Source: Methanofollis sp. UBA420 (GTDB lineage Archaea; Halobacteriota; Methanomicrobia; Methanomicrobiales; Methanofollaceae). Taken from it: DNA of 64,000 nt. Made by a program: the position numbers and the translations under genes. The stretch lies in the NCBI RefSeq assembly GCF_002498315.1, contig NZ_DAGX01000003.1, positions 108,786 through 172,785 of the forward strand, given 5' to 3'. Every line of letters begins with the position of its first letter. The stretch's first letter is position 1. This document shows, piece by piece, positions 30,878-39,318 of this stretch. Below the pieces are notes generated by a model. It had not been told where the DNA came from. It saw nothing but the letters and a program-made list of their open reading frames with translations, and made no database searches.

Positions 30878-33385
30878 ATGCACACGAAACCGGTGAAGAT
30901 CCCCGAACTCCTCGCCCCTGCGGGCTCGATGGAGGCGTTGAAGGCAGCCGTCGCCGCGGGAGCGGACGCCGTGTACCTCGGCGGGACGCGGTTCTCGGCC
31001 CGGCGTTTCGCGGCGAACTTCGACGACGCCGCCCTGCAGGAGGCCGTGGACTACGCCCATATCCGCGGCGTTGCCGTGCACGTGACCGTCAACACCCTGG
31101 TCCACGACGCCGAACTCCCGGCCCTTGCCGACTATCTCCTCTTTCTCTATGAGATCGGCGTCGACGCCGTCCTGGTCCAGGACGTCGGCCTCCTCCGTCT
31201 TGCCCGCGCCCTCGTCCCCGGCCTCGTCATCCATGCCTCGACCCAGATGACGGTCACCACAGCGGAGGGCGTCAGGTGGGCGGCGGAGGCCGGGTGCTCC
31301 CGTGTCGTCCTCGCCCGCGAGGTGAGCCTTGCAGAAATCGAGGCGATGCGTCCTGTCCTTGAGGAGACAGGGTGCGAACTGGAGGTCTTCCTCCACGGTG
31401 CGCTCTGCTATGCCTACTCCGGGCAGTGCCTCCTCTCCTCGGTGATCGGCGGCCGGAGCGGGAACAGGGGGGCGTGCGCCCAGCCCTGCCGGAAACCCTA
31501 TGCCCTGATGCAGGGGGAGTACGACCGGTACGGCAGGCCTGTGCGGATGAAACCTGTCCGCCTCCCCCACCGCTACCTCCTCTCGACAAAGGACATCTGC
31601 CTGTACCCGGTCCTCGACCGCGTCGTCGCGGCGCCCGTCTCCTCCCTGAAGATCGAGGGGAGGATGAAGGCGCCGGCCTATGTGGCGGTCGTCACCGCCA
31701 TTTACCGCCGCGCCCTCGACGCCATCGCGGAAGGCCGCTGGACTCCCTCGCCCCGTGACGAAGAGGCCCTCGCCTTTGCCTTCACCCGCGGCTTCACGAC
31801 CGGGTACCTCTGCGGCGAGAGGCACCGCGGCGTGATCGGCCCGGAGCGCCCTGACAATCGCGGCGTTGCGATCGGCCGGGTCGTCGCCTTCTCGAATGCC
31901 AGGATGGAGGCGACGGTCGCCCTTTCCGGGTCGCTTGCCCCGGAGAACGGGGACGGCATCGCCGTCTCCTCCCCTGAAGGAGAGTTCGGCTGCCTGGTGC
32001 GGGGGACACCGAAGAGCGGGAGGGACGGCGTGTGGGTCAGGCTGCCGCAGCCTGCGCCGATAGGTGCGGTCGTCTCCATCACCCGCCGCGCCTCCTTCGA
32101 GTCATGGGCGGAGGAGATCCTGCGGCAGGAGAGGCAGGCAATCCGGATCGACGCCGCTGTCAACTGGGAGGAGGACGGCACGCCGGTCGTCGAGGCCGTC
32201 TGCACGCCCGCCCGGCGCCGGGGGGTGGTGCGGGTCACCGTGCGGGGCGACGAACCGATGGGGAAGGCAAGGACGCGGCCGCTGACGGCAGACCAGATCG
32301 CGGAGCAACTCTGCCGCACAGGCGGCACGCCCTATGTCGTCGGCGACCTCGATCTTGCCTATCCCGGTGGACTCTTTGCCCCTCCCTCGTACCTCAACGC
32401 CCTGCGGCGGAGCCTCCTTGAGGCGGCCGGAGAGGCCCTCTGCGAGGCGGCACGGCCGCCCGCCGCCGAGATCGCCGCCGCCCGTGTGCGGCTTTCCACC
32501 CTCCTCCCCGCGCTGAAGGCCGGAGGGAAGACTGCGGAACAGAAAAAGCCGGTGCTCTCCGTCTACACGGACACGGCCGCAGGCGTCGAGGCCGCCTCGG
32601 CCGCCGGTGCAGGACGCATCTACTTCGAGCCAGTGGAGTGCACCGCGGACGCGCTTGCCTCTGCCGTCAGGGCTGCGGCCGGCGTCCCCCTCGTCTGGAA
32701 ATGGCCGAAGATCGTGCGGCGCACCTTCCTTAACGCCGCCCTCCCCCTCCTCTGCCAGGCCGCGGAGGCAGGCGTCGCCGGCGTCATGGTCGAGGGACAC
32801 GGCTGCGCCGGGGCGATCAGGACGGCCCTGCCCGGCATGCCCATCTACGGGGCGTCGGGCCTCAACATCTGGAACGCGGATGCCGTCGCCGCCCACGGCG
32901 ACTTCGCCCTCCTCACCCTCTCCCCCGAACTCTCGGGAGACGATATCAGGTCCCTCGTCGCCCGCCTCCCCGACACGGCCCCTGCGGTCGAGGTCGTCGT
33001 GCAGGGCGTCGCCGGGGCGATGGTCACCGAGGACTGCCCCCCCGCCACCGCCCTCGGCTGCCCTGCCGGGTGCGGGGGCGCCGCCTTCGGCATCAGGGAC
33101 GAGAAAGGCATGACCTTCCCCCTCTGGCCCGTCGGGGAATGCCGGACCTCCATCGGCAACGCCGTCGAGACCTGTCTCATCGACCGCCTCCCCGCCCTCG
33201 TCGCCGCCGGGGTCGGCGGCATCGCCATCGACGCCCGCAGGCGCGGCCCGGCCTATGCCCGCGAGATGGCCGGCATCTACCGCGAGGCCCTCGACGGCCG
33301 CGTCTTTGCAGACCTGAAGGCGCGGGCGAAGGCCCTCTCCCTTGGCGGGATCACCGCCGGGGCCTTCGTCCACGGCACCGAATGA
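30878..33385 (+). CDS. peptidase U32 family protein (large form)
   Basis: An 835-residue cytosolic protein of the U32 family, whose best-known relatives (RlhA, TrhP, UbiU/V) modify RNA or hydroxylate substrates using iron-sulfur clusters. The N-terminal 'PELLAPAGSMEALKAAVAAG' and 'ADAVYLGGTRFSAR' are the family signature; 'EVFLHGALCYAYSGQCLLSS' and 'RGACAQPCRKPY' hold cysteines that bind a cluster in relatives. A second barrel-like half follows residue 560. ATG 30878 is preferred because TTTATCC lies about 25 bases ahead, suggesting a leaderless message. Its stop codon abuts the end of the chorismate mutase gene with no base between. The prenylation or tRNA-hydroxylation role is not settled. 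Confidence 0.88.
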   Translation: MHTKPVKIPELLAPAGSMEALKAAVAAGADAVYLGGTRFSARRFAANFDDAALQEAVDYAHIRGVAVHVTVNTLVHDAELPALADYLLFLYEIGVDAVLVQDVGLLRLARALVPGLVIHASTQMTVTTAEGVRWAAEAGCSRVVLAREVSLAEIEAMRPVLEETGCELEVFLHGALCYAYSGQCLLSSVIGGRSGNRGACAQPCRKPYALMQGEYDRYGRPVRMKPVRLPHRYLLSTKDICLYPVLDRVVAAPVSSLKIEGRMKAPAYVAVVTAIYRRALDAIAEGRWTPSPRDEEALAFAFTRGFTTGYLCGERHRGVIGPERPDNRGVAIGRVVAFSNARMEATVALSGSLAPENGDGIAVSSPEGEFGCLVRGTPKSGRDGVWVRLPQPAPIGAVVSITRRASFESWAEEILRQERQAIRIDAAVNWEEDGTPVVEAVCTPARRRGVVRVTVRGDEPMGKARTRPLTADQIAEQLCRTGGTPYVVGDLDLAYPGGLFAPPSYLNALRRSLLEAAGEALCEAARPPAAEIAAARVRLSTLLPALKAGGKTAEQKKPVLSVYTDTAAGVEAASAAGAGRIYFEPVECTADALASAVRAAAGVPLVWKWPKIVRRTFLNAALPLLCQAAEAGVAGVMVEGHGCAGAIRTALPGMPIYGASGLNIWNADAVAAHGDFALLTLSPELSGDDIRSLVARLPDTAPAVEVVVQGVAGAMVTEDCPPATALGCPAGCGGAAFGIRDEKGMTFPLWPVGECRTSIGNAVETCLIDRLPALVAAGVGGIAIDARRRGPAYAREMAGIYREALDGRVFADLKARAKALSLGGITAGAFVHGTE

Positions 33386-33670
33386 TCAGGGGAGGTTCCC
33401 CTCCCCCGTACACTCCCGCTGCCTCTCCTCGCTCATCTCGACGAGGATCTCGAAGATCGTCCGCACCTGCACCGGGTTGATGTTCTTTTCCACCGCCTCG
33501 TTGAAGACCCGTTCGAGCAGCGCCCGCCTCCTCCCCTCGTCCCTGACCGGGGCCCCGGCAAGGTACTTCTCATGGGCCATCCGCCCGGCTATCGCCTGCC
33601 TTTCGGCGATAAGGGCGATGATCCGGGAATCCACGGCATCCACCTCTCTCCTGATCTCCTCGATTGTCAT
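33386..33670 (-). CDS. chorismate mutase, AroQ type
   Basis: Rearranges chorismate to prephenate, the step between aroC and tyrA/pheA, none of which carries a mutase domain here. The 94 residues are all helical with the AroQ pattern: 'IRREVDAVDSRIIALIAERQ' (Arg, Asp), 'KYLAGAPVRDEGRR' (Lys, Arg) and 'FEILVEMSEERQRE' at the end. ATG 33670 gives the usual length; an open frame extends far upstream without homology. The gene faces the U32 gene end to end and stands alone, so its expression is separate from the main operon. Confidence 0.9.
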   Translation of the reverse strand: MTIEEIRREVDAVDSRIIALIAERQAIAGRMAHEKYLAGAPVRDEGRRRALLERVFNEAVEKNINPVQVRTIFEILVEMSEERQRECTGEGNLP

Positions 33671-33746
33671 GCCTGTTGGATTGCTGTCCTGGTTCAAAAC
33701 CGTGCCGACCCACAGGGATATACCTCCGGAAGGCGCACGATCCTCT

Positions 33747-34349
33747 ATGCTCGAAAGAATCCCGCGGCGGGAACGGCGTGACCTCCTCATCGCCTGGGTC
33801 GCCATCGCCGTCGCCTTCAGCCTCCTCTATGTCCGGGGCGGGATCGCGCTCTCAAGCTTCCTGCTCTACTTCGTCGTCTCCCTCCTCACTGTCGGGGTCG
33901 GCTTTGTCCTCCACGAACTCGCCCACAAGTTCGCGGCCATGCACTTCGGCTACTGGGCCGAGTTCGAGAAGGACAACACCATGCTCGTCGTTGCAGTGGT
34001 CCTCGCGGCCCTCGTCGGCGTCGTCTTCGCCGCACCCGGCGCCACCATGATCTACGGCTCCACCACGAAAAGGGAGAACGGGATCATCTCGGCGGCCGGG
34101 CCGGTAACGAACCTCGCCCTCTGCGGCGTCTTCTTCGGCGTCTTCCTTGCCGGCGGGGCTCTCGAAAACATGCTCATCTGGCTGATCGGCATCATGGGCG
34201 TCCAGATCAACGCCATGCTCGCCGCCTTCAACATGCTGCCGGTGAGCGTCCTCGACGGAAGAAAAGTTCTGGATTGGGATATGCGGGTCTTTGCGGTGCT
34301 CTTCGTCGCCGCCTTCGCCGCACTTATCGCCGCATTGACGTACCTGTAG
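33747..34349 (+). CDS. M50-family (site-2 protease-like) membrane metalloprotease
   Basis: A 200-residue integral membrane protein with about five helices. 'HELAH' at residues 56-60 is the zinc-binding HExxH motif inside a helix, and 'NMLPVSVLDGRKVLDWD' near residue 165 gives the third ligand, as in the S2P family. Such proteases cut membrane-bound regulators. No partner is evident in the operon. GGATATACC about 30 bases before the ATG looks like its TATA box. The 3' end overlaps the end of a convergent flavoprotein gene by 26 bases. Confidence 0.88.
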   Translation: MLERIPRRERRDLLIAWVAIAVAFSLLYVRGGIALSSFLLYFVVSLLTVGVGFVLHELAHKFAAMHFGYWAEFEKDNTMLVVAVVLAALVGVVFAAPGATMIYGSTTKRENGIISAAGPVTNLALCGVFFGVFLAGGALENMLIWLIGIMGVQINAMLAAFNMLPVSVLDGRKVLDWDMRVFAVLFVAAFAALIAALTYL

Positions 34350-34947
34350 AGATCAGGGAGAGCACCTCCGCGACGACCTCCTCCCCCTTCTTTTTTGCGT
34401 CGTTCAGTGCGGTCGGATGACCCCTGATCCCGCCGTACTCGTCCATGTTGTTTGCGATGATATTGTCGTAGTACTCAAAGCCCGTCCCGTTGAAAAAGGC
34501 CGTCATCATCGGGTACGCCGAATCGAAGACATAGTCCCAGCTCTGCCCGGCCGTCGAGATGAAGACCCCCTTGTGCCGCCTGATATGCTCGTCAGGGAAG
34601 AACAGGGTCTTCAGGACGAACTTCTGCGCCCAGAGGAATTGCCCGCGGTCGATGAGTCCCTTCATCTCGGCCGTGATCCCCATCGAGTAGATCGGCGAGG
34701 CGAGGGCGAGGACGTCGGCCTCCAGGATCTGCTCGAAAAGCCAGGTCAGGTCGTCCTTCACGATGCAGTCCCCTCTCTTGTGGCAGGCATTGCAGCCGCG
34801 GCATGCCGTGTACGAGAGTTCTCTCAGCACCACCTTCCTGACATCCGCACCCACCTCCCCGGCCCCGTCGAGGAAGGCGTCGAGGAGTGTCTCGGTGTTC
34901 CCGTGCCTGTGCGGGCTTCCCGAGATGCCGAGGACCTTAACTGTCAT
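34324..34947 (-). CDS. iron-sulfur flavoprotein / NADPH-dependent FMN reductase family, copy 1
   Basis: A 207-residue flavodoxin-fold protein. The FMN phosphate loop is 'GISGSPHRHGNTETLLD'; a compact cysteine motif 'CRGCNACHKRGDC' follows, which in methanogen Isf proteins holds a [4Fe-4S] cluster; 'LASPIYSMGITAEMKGLIDR' is the family core. It probably passes electrons from ferredoxin or F420-linked donors to oxygen, peroxide or quinone-like acceptors. It starts inside the end of copy 2 (11-base overlap), so both are translated from one message. Confidence 0.88.
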   Translation of the reverse strand: MTVKVLGISGSPHRHGNTETLLDAFLDGAGEVGADVRKVVLRELSYTACRGCNACHKRGDCIVKDDLTWLFEQILEADVLALASPIYSMGITAEMKGLIDRGQFLWAQKFVLKTLFFPDEHIRRHKGVFISTAGQSWDYVFDSAYPMMTAFFNGTGFEYYDNIIANNMDEYGGIRGHPTALNDAKKKGEEVVAEVLSLISTGTSMRR

Positions 34948-35554
34948 CGCCGAACCGCTCCTTCAGTTTCTGCACGATCTCCCTGCCCAGGGCCTCCGCG
35001 TCGGCCCTCGCCGTCGGGTGGCCCTCGATCTCGCCGGCATAATCGACACCGTTCACCATCAGATAGGAGATGTCGCTGTCCCTGATCTCCATCACGTGGT
35101 AGAAACACTTCACGCTCGGGACCGCCGCATCGAAGACATGATCCCATTTCTGCCCGGCCGTCGAGAGGAAGACGCCGAGCCGTTTTCCCTTCCGTTCGGG
35201 CGGGACGACCGGGAGTTTGAGGACATATTTCCTCGACCTGAAGACCTGCGCACGGTCGATGAGGGCCTTCACCTGCGAGCAGATCCCCATGCAGTAGATC
35301 GGGGCGGCGAGGACGACACAATCGGCGTCGAGGAGTTCCGGGCCGAGCCAGTCGAGGTCGTCCCTCTGGACACATTTATTCAGGGTCTCGCAGGCATTGC
35401 AGCCGCGGCAGGGGTTGACGTCCACCTCGTCGAGGGCGACCCTCTCGACCTCCGCCCCCTCCGCCTCCATGGCGGCGACTACCCAGTCGAGGAGGGTTTC
35501 TGAGTTCCCGTGCCGGCGCGGGCTTCCGGCGATTGCGAGGACATGGATTGCCAT
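34937..35554 (-). CDS. iron-sulfur flavoprotein / NADPH-dependent FMN reductase family, copy 2
   Basis: A 205-residue paralogue of copy 1 with the same parts: 'AIAGSPRRHGNSETLLDWVV', 'CRGCNACETLNKC' and 'LAAPIYCMGICSQVKALIDR', and the same tail block 'GHPTARADAEALG'. The two genes are tandem duplicates that have diverged considerably. It begins eight bases after the histidine kinase gene on the same strand, so kinase and flavoproteins may form one unit. Confidence 0.88.
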   Translation of the reverse strand: MAIHVLAIAGSPRRHGNSETLLDWVVAAMEAEGAEVERVALDEVDVNPCRGCNACETLNKCVQRDDLDWLGPELLDADCVVLAAPIYCMGICSQVKALIDRAQVFRSRKYVLKLPVVPPERKGKRLGVFLSTAGQKWDHVFDAAVPSVKCFYHVMEIRDSDISYLMVNGVDYAGEIEGHPTARADAEALGREIVQKLKERFGDDS

Positions 35555-35562
35555 CGCATCTC

Positions 35563-37716
35563 CTATCGTCCGGCATCACAAAAAGGTTGGCGGTCCGGCG
35601 TCGTCTTCGCATATCTGTATCGCCCTTTCGGGACGGCGATCTCAAAGCGCACCCCTTCTCCCGGCACACCCGTCTCCCTGATCGCAAGGCCGGTGAGGGA
35701 GAGGATCTCCCGCGAGAGAAAGAGCCCGAGACCACTGTGCTTCCCGGCCCCGCGCCTGAATATCTCCTCCTTATCCGCAGCAGACACGCCGACACCATTG
35801 TCCTCGTAGATGAGGGTGATTCCATCTCCCCCGATAGCGACGCCGAAACGGATCCTCGTCGCGTCTTCGCCATGCACGGCAGTGTTGTCCACCAGGTTGT
35901 AGAAGACCCGTTCGAGAAGGGGGTCGGCGAGGATATGGAGTGCCGGGTCAATCTCCGCCTCGAAGGCGATCCCCTGGGGGGAGCGCTGGGTAAAGGCACG
36001 TCTGATCCCCTCCCCGACCACCTGCCAGGTCGGTCCCCTGACCCCGAGTTCCTGGTAATCGCGCGTGAACTCGGCGAGGCGCCTGAGCCTTTCCGAGGTC
36101 TCGACGAGCCTCCCGAGATAGGTAATGTGGGTGTCGTCAAGCCCGGCCAGTTCCAGGTACCCCTGGAGGACGGTGATCTGGTTGAGGAGGTCGTGGCGGA
36201 TGATGGAGTTGAGGAGGTTGAGTTTCCGGTTCGCCTCCTGTGCGGCGCACTCCATCGCCTTCCTCTCGGTGATGTCGACGCCGTAGAGGTTTGCATATCC
36301 GCCCTCGGCCACCGGGACGCAGGTGAGCGTGTAGTCGGTGCCGTCCGCCGCCGCGTCCCTGCTCCTCTTCTGTCCGGTCTCCAGTGTCTCGGCGACGATT
36401 TCCTGCCATGATTCCGGGATGATGCCGTCCACCCCGGTCCCCCACGTCTCAAGAAGGCTCTTACTCGCCCCGTTGGCATAGAGGATCCGGCCGGTCCCGC
36501 TCACCCTGATGACCGGGCCCGGGTTCTCCTCAGGAAACTTTGCAAGGTTTCTGATCTCCTCTTCGGCCTGCTTCCTGTCGGTGATGTCATAGGCCGCACC
36601 CTGGACCCCTGTTGGACGGCCGTCAGGGCCGGGGACAGGCTGGACCTGGAGGTGCATCCACCGGCCCTCTCCGTCCTTTCTGAGGATCCTGATGTCGGCC
36701 GTTGCCGGACTGCCGGTTGTGAGGGCGCCCTGAAAACACACCGCATAGGCCTCCCTGTCTGCCGGCTGGATGATGGTGTCTTCCTTCCCTGTCCTGGCAA
36801 GGATCTCTCCGGCAGAATACCCGGTGACCCCCTCGACGTTGCCGTGGAGAAAGACCGGGTTCAGGTCGGCGTCTGTCCTGAAGGCGATGCCCGGGAAGTT
36901 CTGGAGGAAGAGCCGGTACCGTTCTTCGCTCTCGCGCAGGGCCTCCTCCATCACCTTCCTGTCGGTGATGTCCCGCGAGATCCCGGCGGTCCCGGCCGCC
37001 CGGCCGGCGCCGTCCGCGACGGGTGTCTTGATCGTTTCCACCCACCTTTCGGAGCCGTCGGCCCTCCTGAGCGGCTCCACGATAGAGATCCGCCTCCCCG
37101 AAGCCATTACCATCTCGTCCTCCGCGTGGTGCTTCGCCGCGATATCGGGCGGCCAGACCGCGGCATCGGTCTGGCCGATGACCTCCCCGGCAGCCCGCCC
37201 TGTGGAGGTTTCAAATGCCCGGTTGACAGCGACGAAACGGCCTTCCCTGTCCTTGAGCCAGGCGATGTCGGGTATGTTGTTCAGGATCGCCTTCTGCTGC
37301 CGTTCGCGTTGCCTGAGGTCCTCCTGGAGTTCCACCTGCCTGGTGATGTCGGCGATGAACCCTTCCAGGGCGACAAGACGGCCCTCCTCGTCAAATACGC
37401 CCCTGCCCTGCTCCCAGACCCATCTTTCCCGCCCGCTGGCCGTCTTCACCCGGTAGGTCGCCCTGAAGGGGCCCCCCTTCCTGATGGCCTCCTGGATCTC
37501 TTTCCAGACATGGTCCCTGTCGTCCTTGTGGATCAGGCTGCCGTACATGACGTCGCCGCCTGTGAGGTCGGCGGGAGGGTACCCGAGAAGGTCATACGAG
37601 CCTTCGCTCACGAACTCCATCGGGTAGGCGGGATCGTTCCTGCACCGATACACCATGCCGGGGAGGTTGCTCATCAGGGTGGCGAGTTGCCGCCTCGGTT
37701 CGGATATGCCCTCCAT
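35563..37716 (-). CDS. multi-PAS sensor histidine kinase
   Basis: A 717-residue soluble kinase with no membrane segment. Four PAS domains with linking PAC motifs are seen (about residues 8-130, 140-255, 262-385, 390-480; for instance 'GFIADITRQVELQEDL', 'GISRDITDRKVMEEAL', 'GAAYDITDRKQAEEEI', 'GVDITERKAMECAA'). The phosphoacceptor region is 'NSIIRHDLLNQITVLQGYLE', followed by a HATPase domain with 'NLVDNTAVHG' (N box), 'YEDNGVGVS' (G1) and 'GKHSGLGLFLSREIL' (G2). Methanogens carry many such orphan kinases; no response regulator is in the window. It probably reads a redox or ligand signal linked to the flavoprotein genes behind it. Confidence 0.92.
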   Translation of the reverse strand: MEGISEPRRQLATLMSNLPGMVYRCRNDPAYPMEFVSEGSYDLLGYPPADLTGGDVMYGSLIHKDDRDHVWKEIQEAIRKGGPFRATYRVKTASGRERWVWEQGRGVFDEEGRLVALEGFIADITRQVELQEDLRQRERQQKAILNNIPDIAWLKDREGRFVAVNRAFETSTGRAAGEVIGQTDAAVWPPDIAAKHHAEDEMVMASGRRISIVEPLRRADGSERWVETIKTPVADGAGRAAGTAGISRDITDRKVMEEALRESEERYRLFLQNFPGIAFRTDADLNPVFLHGNVEGVTGYSAGEILARTGKEDTIIQPADREAYAVCFQGALTTGSPATADIRILRKDGEGRWMHLQVQPVPGPDGRPTGVQGAAYDITDRKQAEEEIRNLAKFPEENPGPVIRVSGTGRILYANGASKSLLETWGTGVDGIIPESWQEIVAETLETGQKRSRDAAADGTDYTLTCVPVAEGGYANLYGVDITERKAMECAAQEANRKLNLLNSIIRHDLLNQITVLQGYLELAGLDDTHITYLGRLVETSERLRRLAEFTRDYQELGVRGPTWQVVGEGIRRAFTQRSPQGIAFEAEIDPALHILADPLLERVFYNLVDNTAVHGEDATRIRFGVAIGGDGITLIYEDNGVGVSAADKEEIFRRGAGKHSGLGLFLSREILSLTGLAIRETGVPGEGVRFEIAVPKGRYRYAKTTPDRQPFCDAGR

Positions 37717-37823
37717 ATCATTCTCAATGACAGGCGCTATCAGGTATTAGTGTTCTGATCCGTTTGCCCGAGGCCGGAGGAGTGGAAGAAGACGGGACGG
37801 TTTTTGTCCCGGCCTCAAAAAAG

Positions 37824-38462
37824 TCAGATCGTTTTGAAGCAGAGGTACCAGTCCTTGCACTCGTAGCCCTCGCCGGCCCGCTTCTCCATCTCCGCGGCGG
37901 TCTTTGGCGGGGGAACGACGACTTTTTCGCCCGGCTGCCAGTTCGCCGGTGTCGAGACCTTGTGCCGGTCGGTCGTCTGGAGGGCCTTCACCAGCCTGAC
38001 GATCTCGGGAATGTACCGGCCGTTCGTGAGCGGGTAGTAGATCATCGCCCGCATCTTTCCCTCGGGGTCGATGAAGAAGACGGTCCTGATCGTCTCCGTG
38101 CTGCTCGTGCCCGGGTGGATCATGCCGAACGTCTTTGCGACGCTCATGTCGAGGTCGGCGATGACCGGGAAGGGGATCTTCACGCCCATCTTCTCCTCGA
38201 TGTTCCTCACCCAGGCGAGGTGCGAGTGGACGCTGTCGATGGACAGTCCGATCAATTTCACGTTCAGGGCTTCGAGTTCGGGATATGCCTGCGCAAGAGC
38301 GACGAACTCGGTGGTGCAGACCGGCGTGAAGTCTGCCGGGTGAGAGAAGAGGACGACCCATTTTCCCCGGAGGTCGGAGAGTTTAAGGCGCCCCTGTGTT
38401 GTGACCGCCTCGAAATCGGGTGCAGCCTCGCCGATAATGGGAAGGGAGTGTGATTCCTCCAT
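37824..38462 (-). CDS. peroxiredoxin (archaeal Prx6-type)
   Basis: Reduces hydrogen and alkyl peroxides. The 212 residues have the peroxidatic Cys in 'HPADFTPVCTTEF', the usual Arg in 'IRTVFFIDPEG', and a C-terminal 'GYECKDWYLCFK' with resolving cysteines as in archaeal two-Cys Prx6 enzymes. ATG 38462 is eight bases after GGTGGAGG; an in-frame GTG five codons earlier overlaps that site. It is the last gene of a compact redox unit (zinc ribbon, desulforedoxin, AhpD-like, peroxiredoxin), with 21 bases to the gene before. Confidence 0.94.
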   Translation of the reverse strand: MEESHSLPIIGEAAPDFEAVTTQGRLKLSDLRGKWVVLFSHPADFTPVCTTEFVALAQAYPELEALNVKLIGLSIDSVHSHLAWVRNIEEKMGVKIPFPVIADLDMSVAKTFGMIHPGTSSTETIRTVFFIDPEGKMRAMIYYPLTNGRYIPEIVRLVKALQTTDRHKVSTPANWQPGEKVVVPPPKTAAEMEKRAGEGYECKDWYLCFKTI

Positions 38463-38483
38463 CTCTGTTGCCTCCACCCCTCC

Positions 38484-38825
38484 CTATCCCATGATTTCTT
38501 CGAGGGCCGCCTTGCCGTAGACATAGGCGGGCATGCCGGCAAGAAGGAATGCGACCCTGAGGCCCTCCTCGATCTGCTCCTTCTTGACGCCCAGGCTCTT
38601 TGCCCCTGCCATCTGGGCCCGCACCGCGTGGCGGTCCCTGAGTGCGGCGGCGATGGCGATGGCAAGCACTTTCTTTGTCTGTTTGGAGAGTGCGCCGTCG
38701 GCCCAGACCATCTGGTCGAGGCCCATCACCTTCTCGTAGAGATCAGGTTCGACCGTCTTCAGTTCGGCGAAGATCTTCGGGACTTTCCCGATCTTCTCTT
38801 CCAGTTCTTTCAGTTTCTGCTCCAT
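38484..38825 (-). CDS. AhpD-like (carboxymuconolactone decarboxylase family) protein lacking CxxC
   Basis: A 113-residue helical protein related to the pair at 29.9-30.7 kb: 'WADGALSKQTKKVLAIAIAA' and 'KSLGVKKEQIEEGLRVAFLL' are the family blocks. In place of CxxC it has 'RDRHAVRAQ', so thiol exchange of the AhpD kind is unlikely. Even so it sits directly before a peroxiredoxin. ATG 38825 fits the domain; four bases separate it from the desulforedoxin stop. Confidence 0.82.
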   Translation of the reverse strand: MEQKLKELEEKIGKVPKIFAELKTVEPDLYEKVMGLDQMVWADGALSKQTKKVLAIAIAAALRDRHAVRAQMAGAKSLGVKKEQIEEGLRVAFLLAGMPAYVYGKAALEEIMG

Positions 38826-38829
38826 TTTC

Positions 38830-38955
38830 TTACTCCCGGAGGACCATCGGTTCGCCGCAGCAAACCAGTTCTCCTCCACCAACTTCTTTCACTTCAACGA
38901 CGTTGCCGCAGATCTCACAGATGAAGACCTGCCCCACTTCCTCGACATTGACCAT
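38830..38955 (-). CDS. desulforedoxin-like mini-protein
   Basis: A 41-residue gene, easily missed. The reading is MVNVEEVGQVFICEICGN for the first 18 residues, with the second cysteine pair in 'GGGELVCCGEPMVLRE' at the end. Cys13, Cys16, Cys32 and Cys33 give the CxxC...CC pattern of desulforedoxin and of the N-terminal domain of desulfoferrodoxin, which binds one iron by four sulfurs. GAGGGCGAGG precedes the ATG. It lies four bases ahead of the AhpD-like gene. It would serve as a small electron carrier for the peroxide-reducing genes that follow. Confidence 0.88.
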   Translation of the reverse strand: MVNVEEVGQVFICEICGNVVEVKEVGGGELVCCGEPMVLRE

Positions 38956-38977
38956 CGTCCTCGCCCTCGTGAAGGAT

Positions 38978-39202
38978 CTATTTCTTCCGCTTCGGCGGGT
39001 GAATGGCGTCTTCCGGCGTCTTGATGTCGGGCCTGATATGGGTCATCGGGAAGCACTGGTAGTTCTCACAGGCGCAACTCGGGCACTGGACGAGGTCCCT
39101 CTCTGCCTCGGTCACATGGAGTTCGCGGCCGCAGTCGATGCAGACATAGGTCCCTGGCCCGACCTTCTGGCCTGCTTTCACGTCCTTGGGTTTTTCTGCC
39201 AT
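38978..39202 (-). CDS. zinc-ribbon/rubredoxin-like small protein
   Basis: A 74-residue protein with 'YVCIDCGRELHVTEAERD' and 'QCPSCACENYQC', that is, two CxxC pairs plus a further Cys, and a lysine-rich end ('IHPPKRKK'). It probably binds zinc or iron. GGTGAAACAGTG before ATG 39202 is a good ribosome site. First gene of the redox unit that ends with peroxiredoxin. Related small zinc ribbons often accompany oxygen-defence genes in anaerobes. Exact role unknown. Confidence 0.8.
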   Translation of the reverse strand: MAEKPKDVKAGQKVGPGTYVCIDCGRELHVTEAERDLVQCPSCACENYQCFPMTHIRPDIKTPEDAIHPPKRKK

Positions 39203-39318
39203 CACTGTTTCACCAGCGACTGATTATAATTCCTTTTTATATATTCTTTGCTCATTTTTTGGCCCCGCCTTCCCGTGTCGAGAGTAACTATATAGAGCAG
39301 CAGACCGAGGTCGATCGT

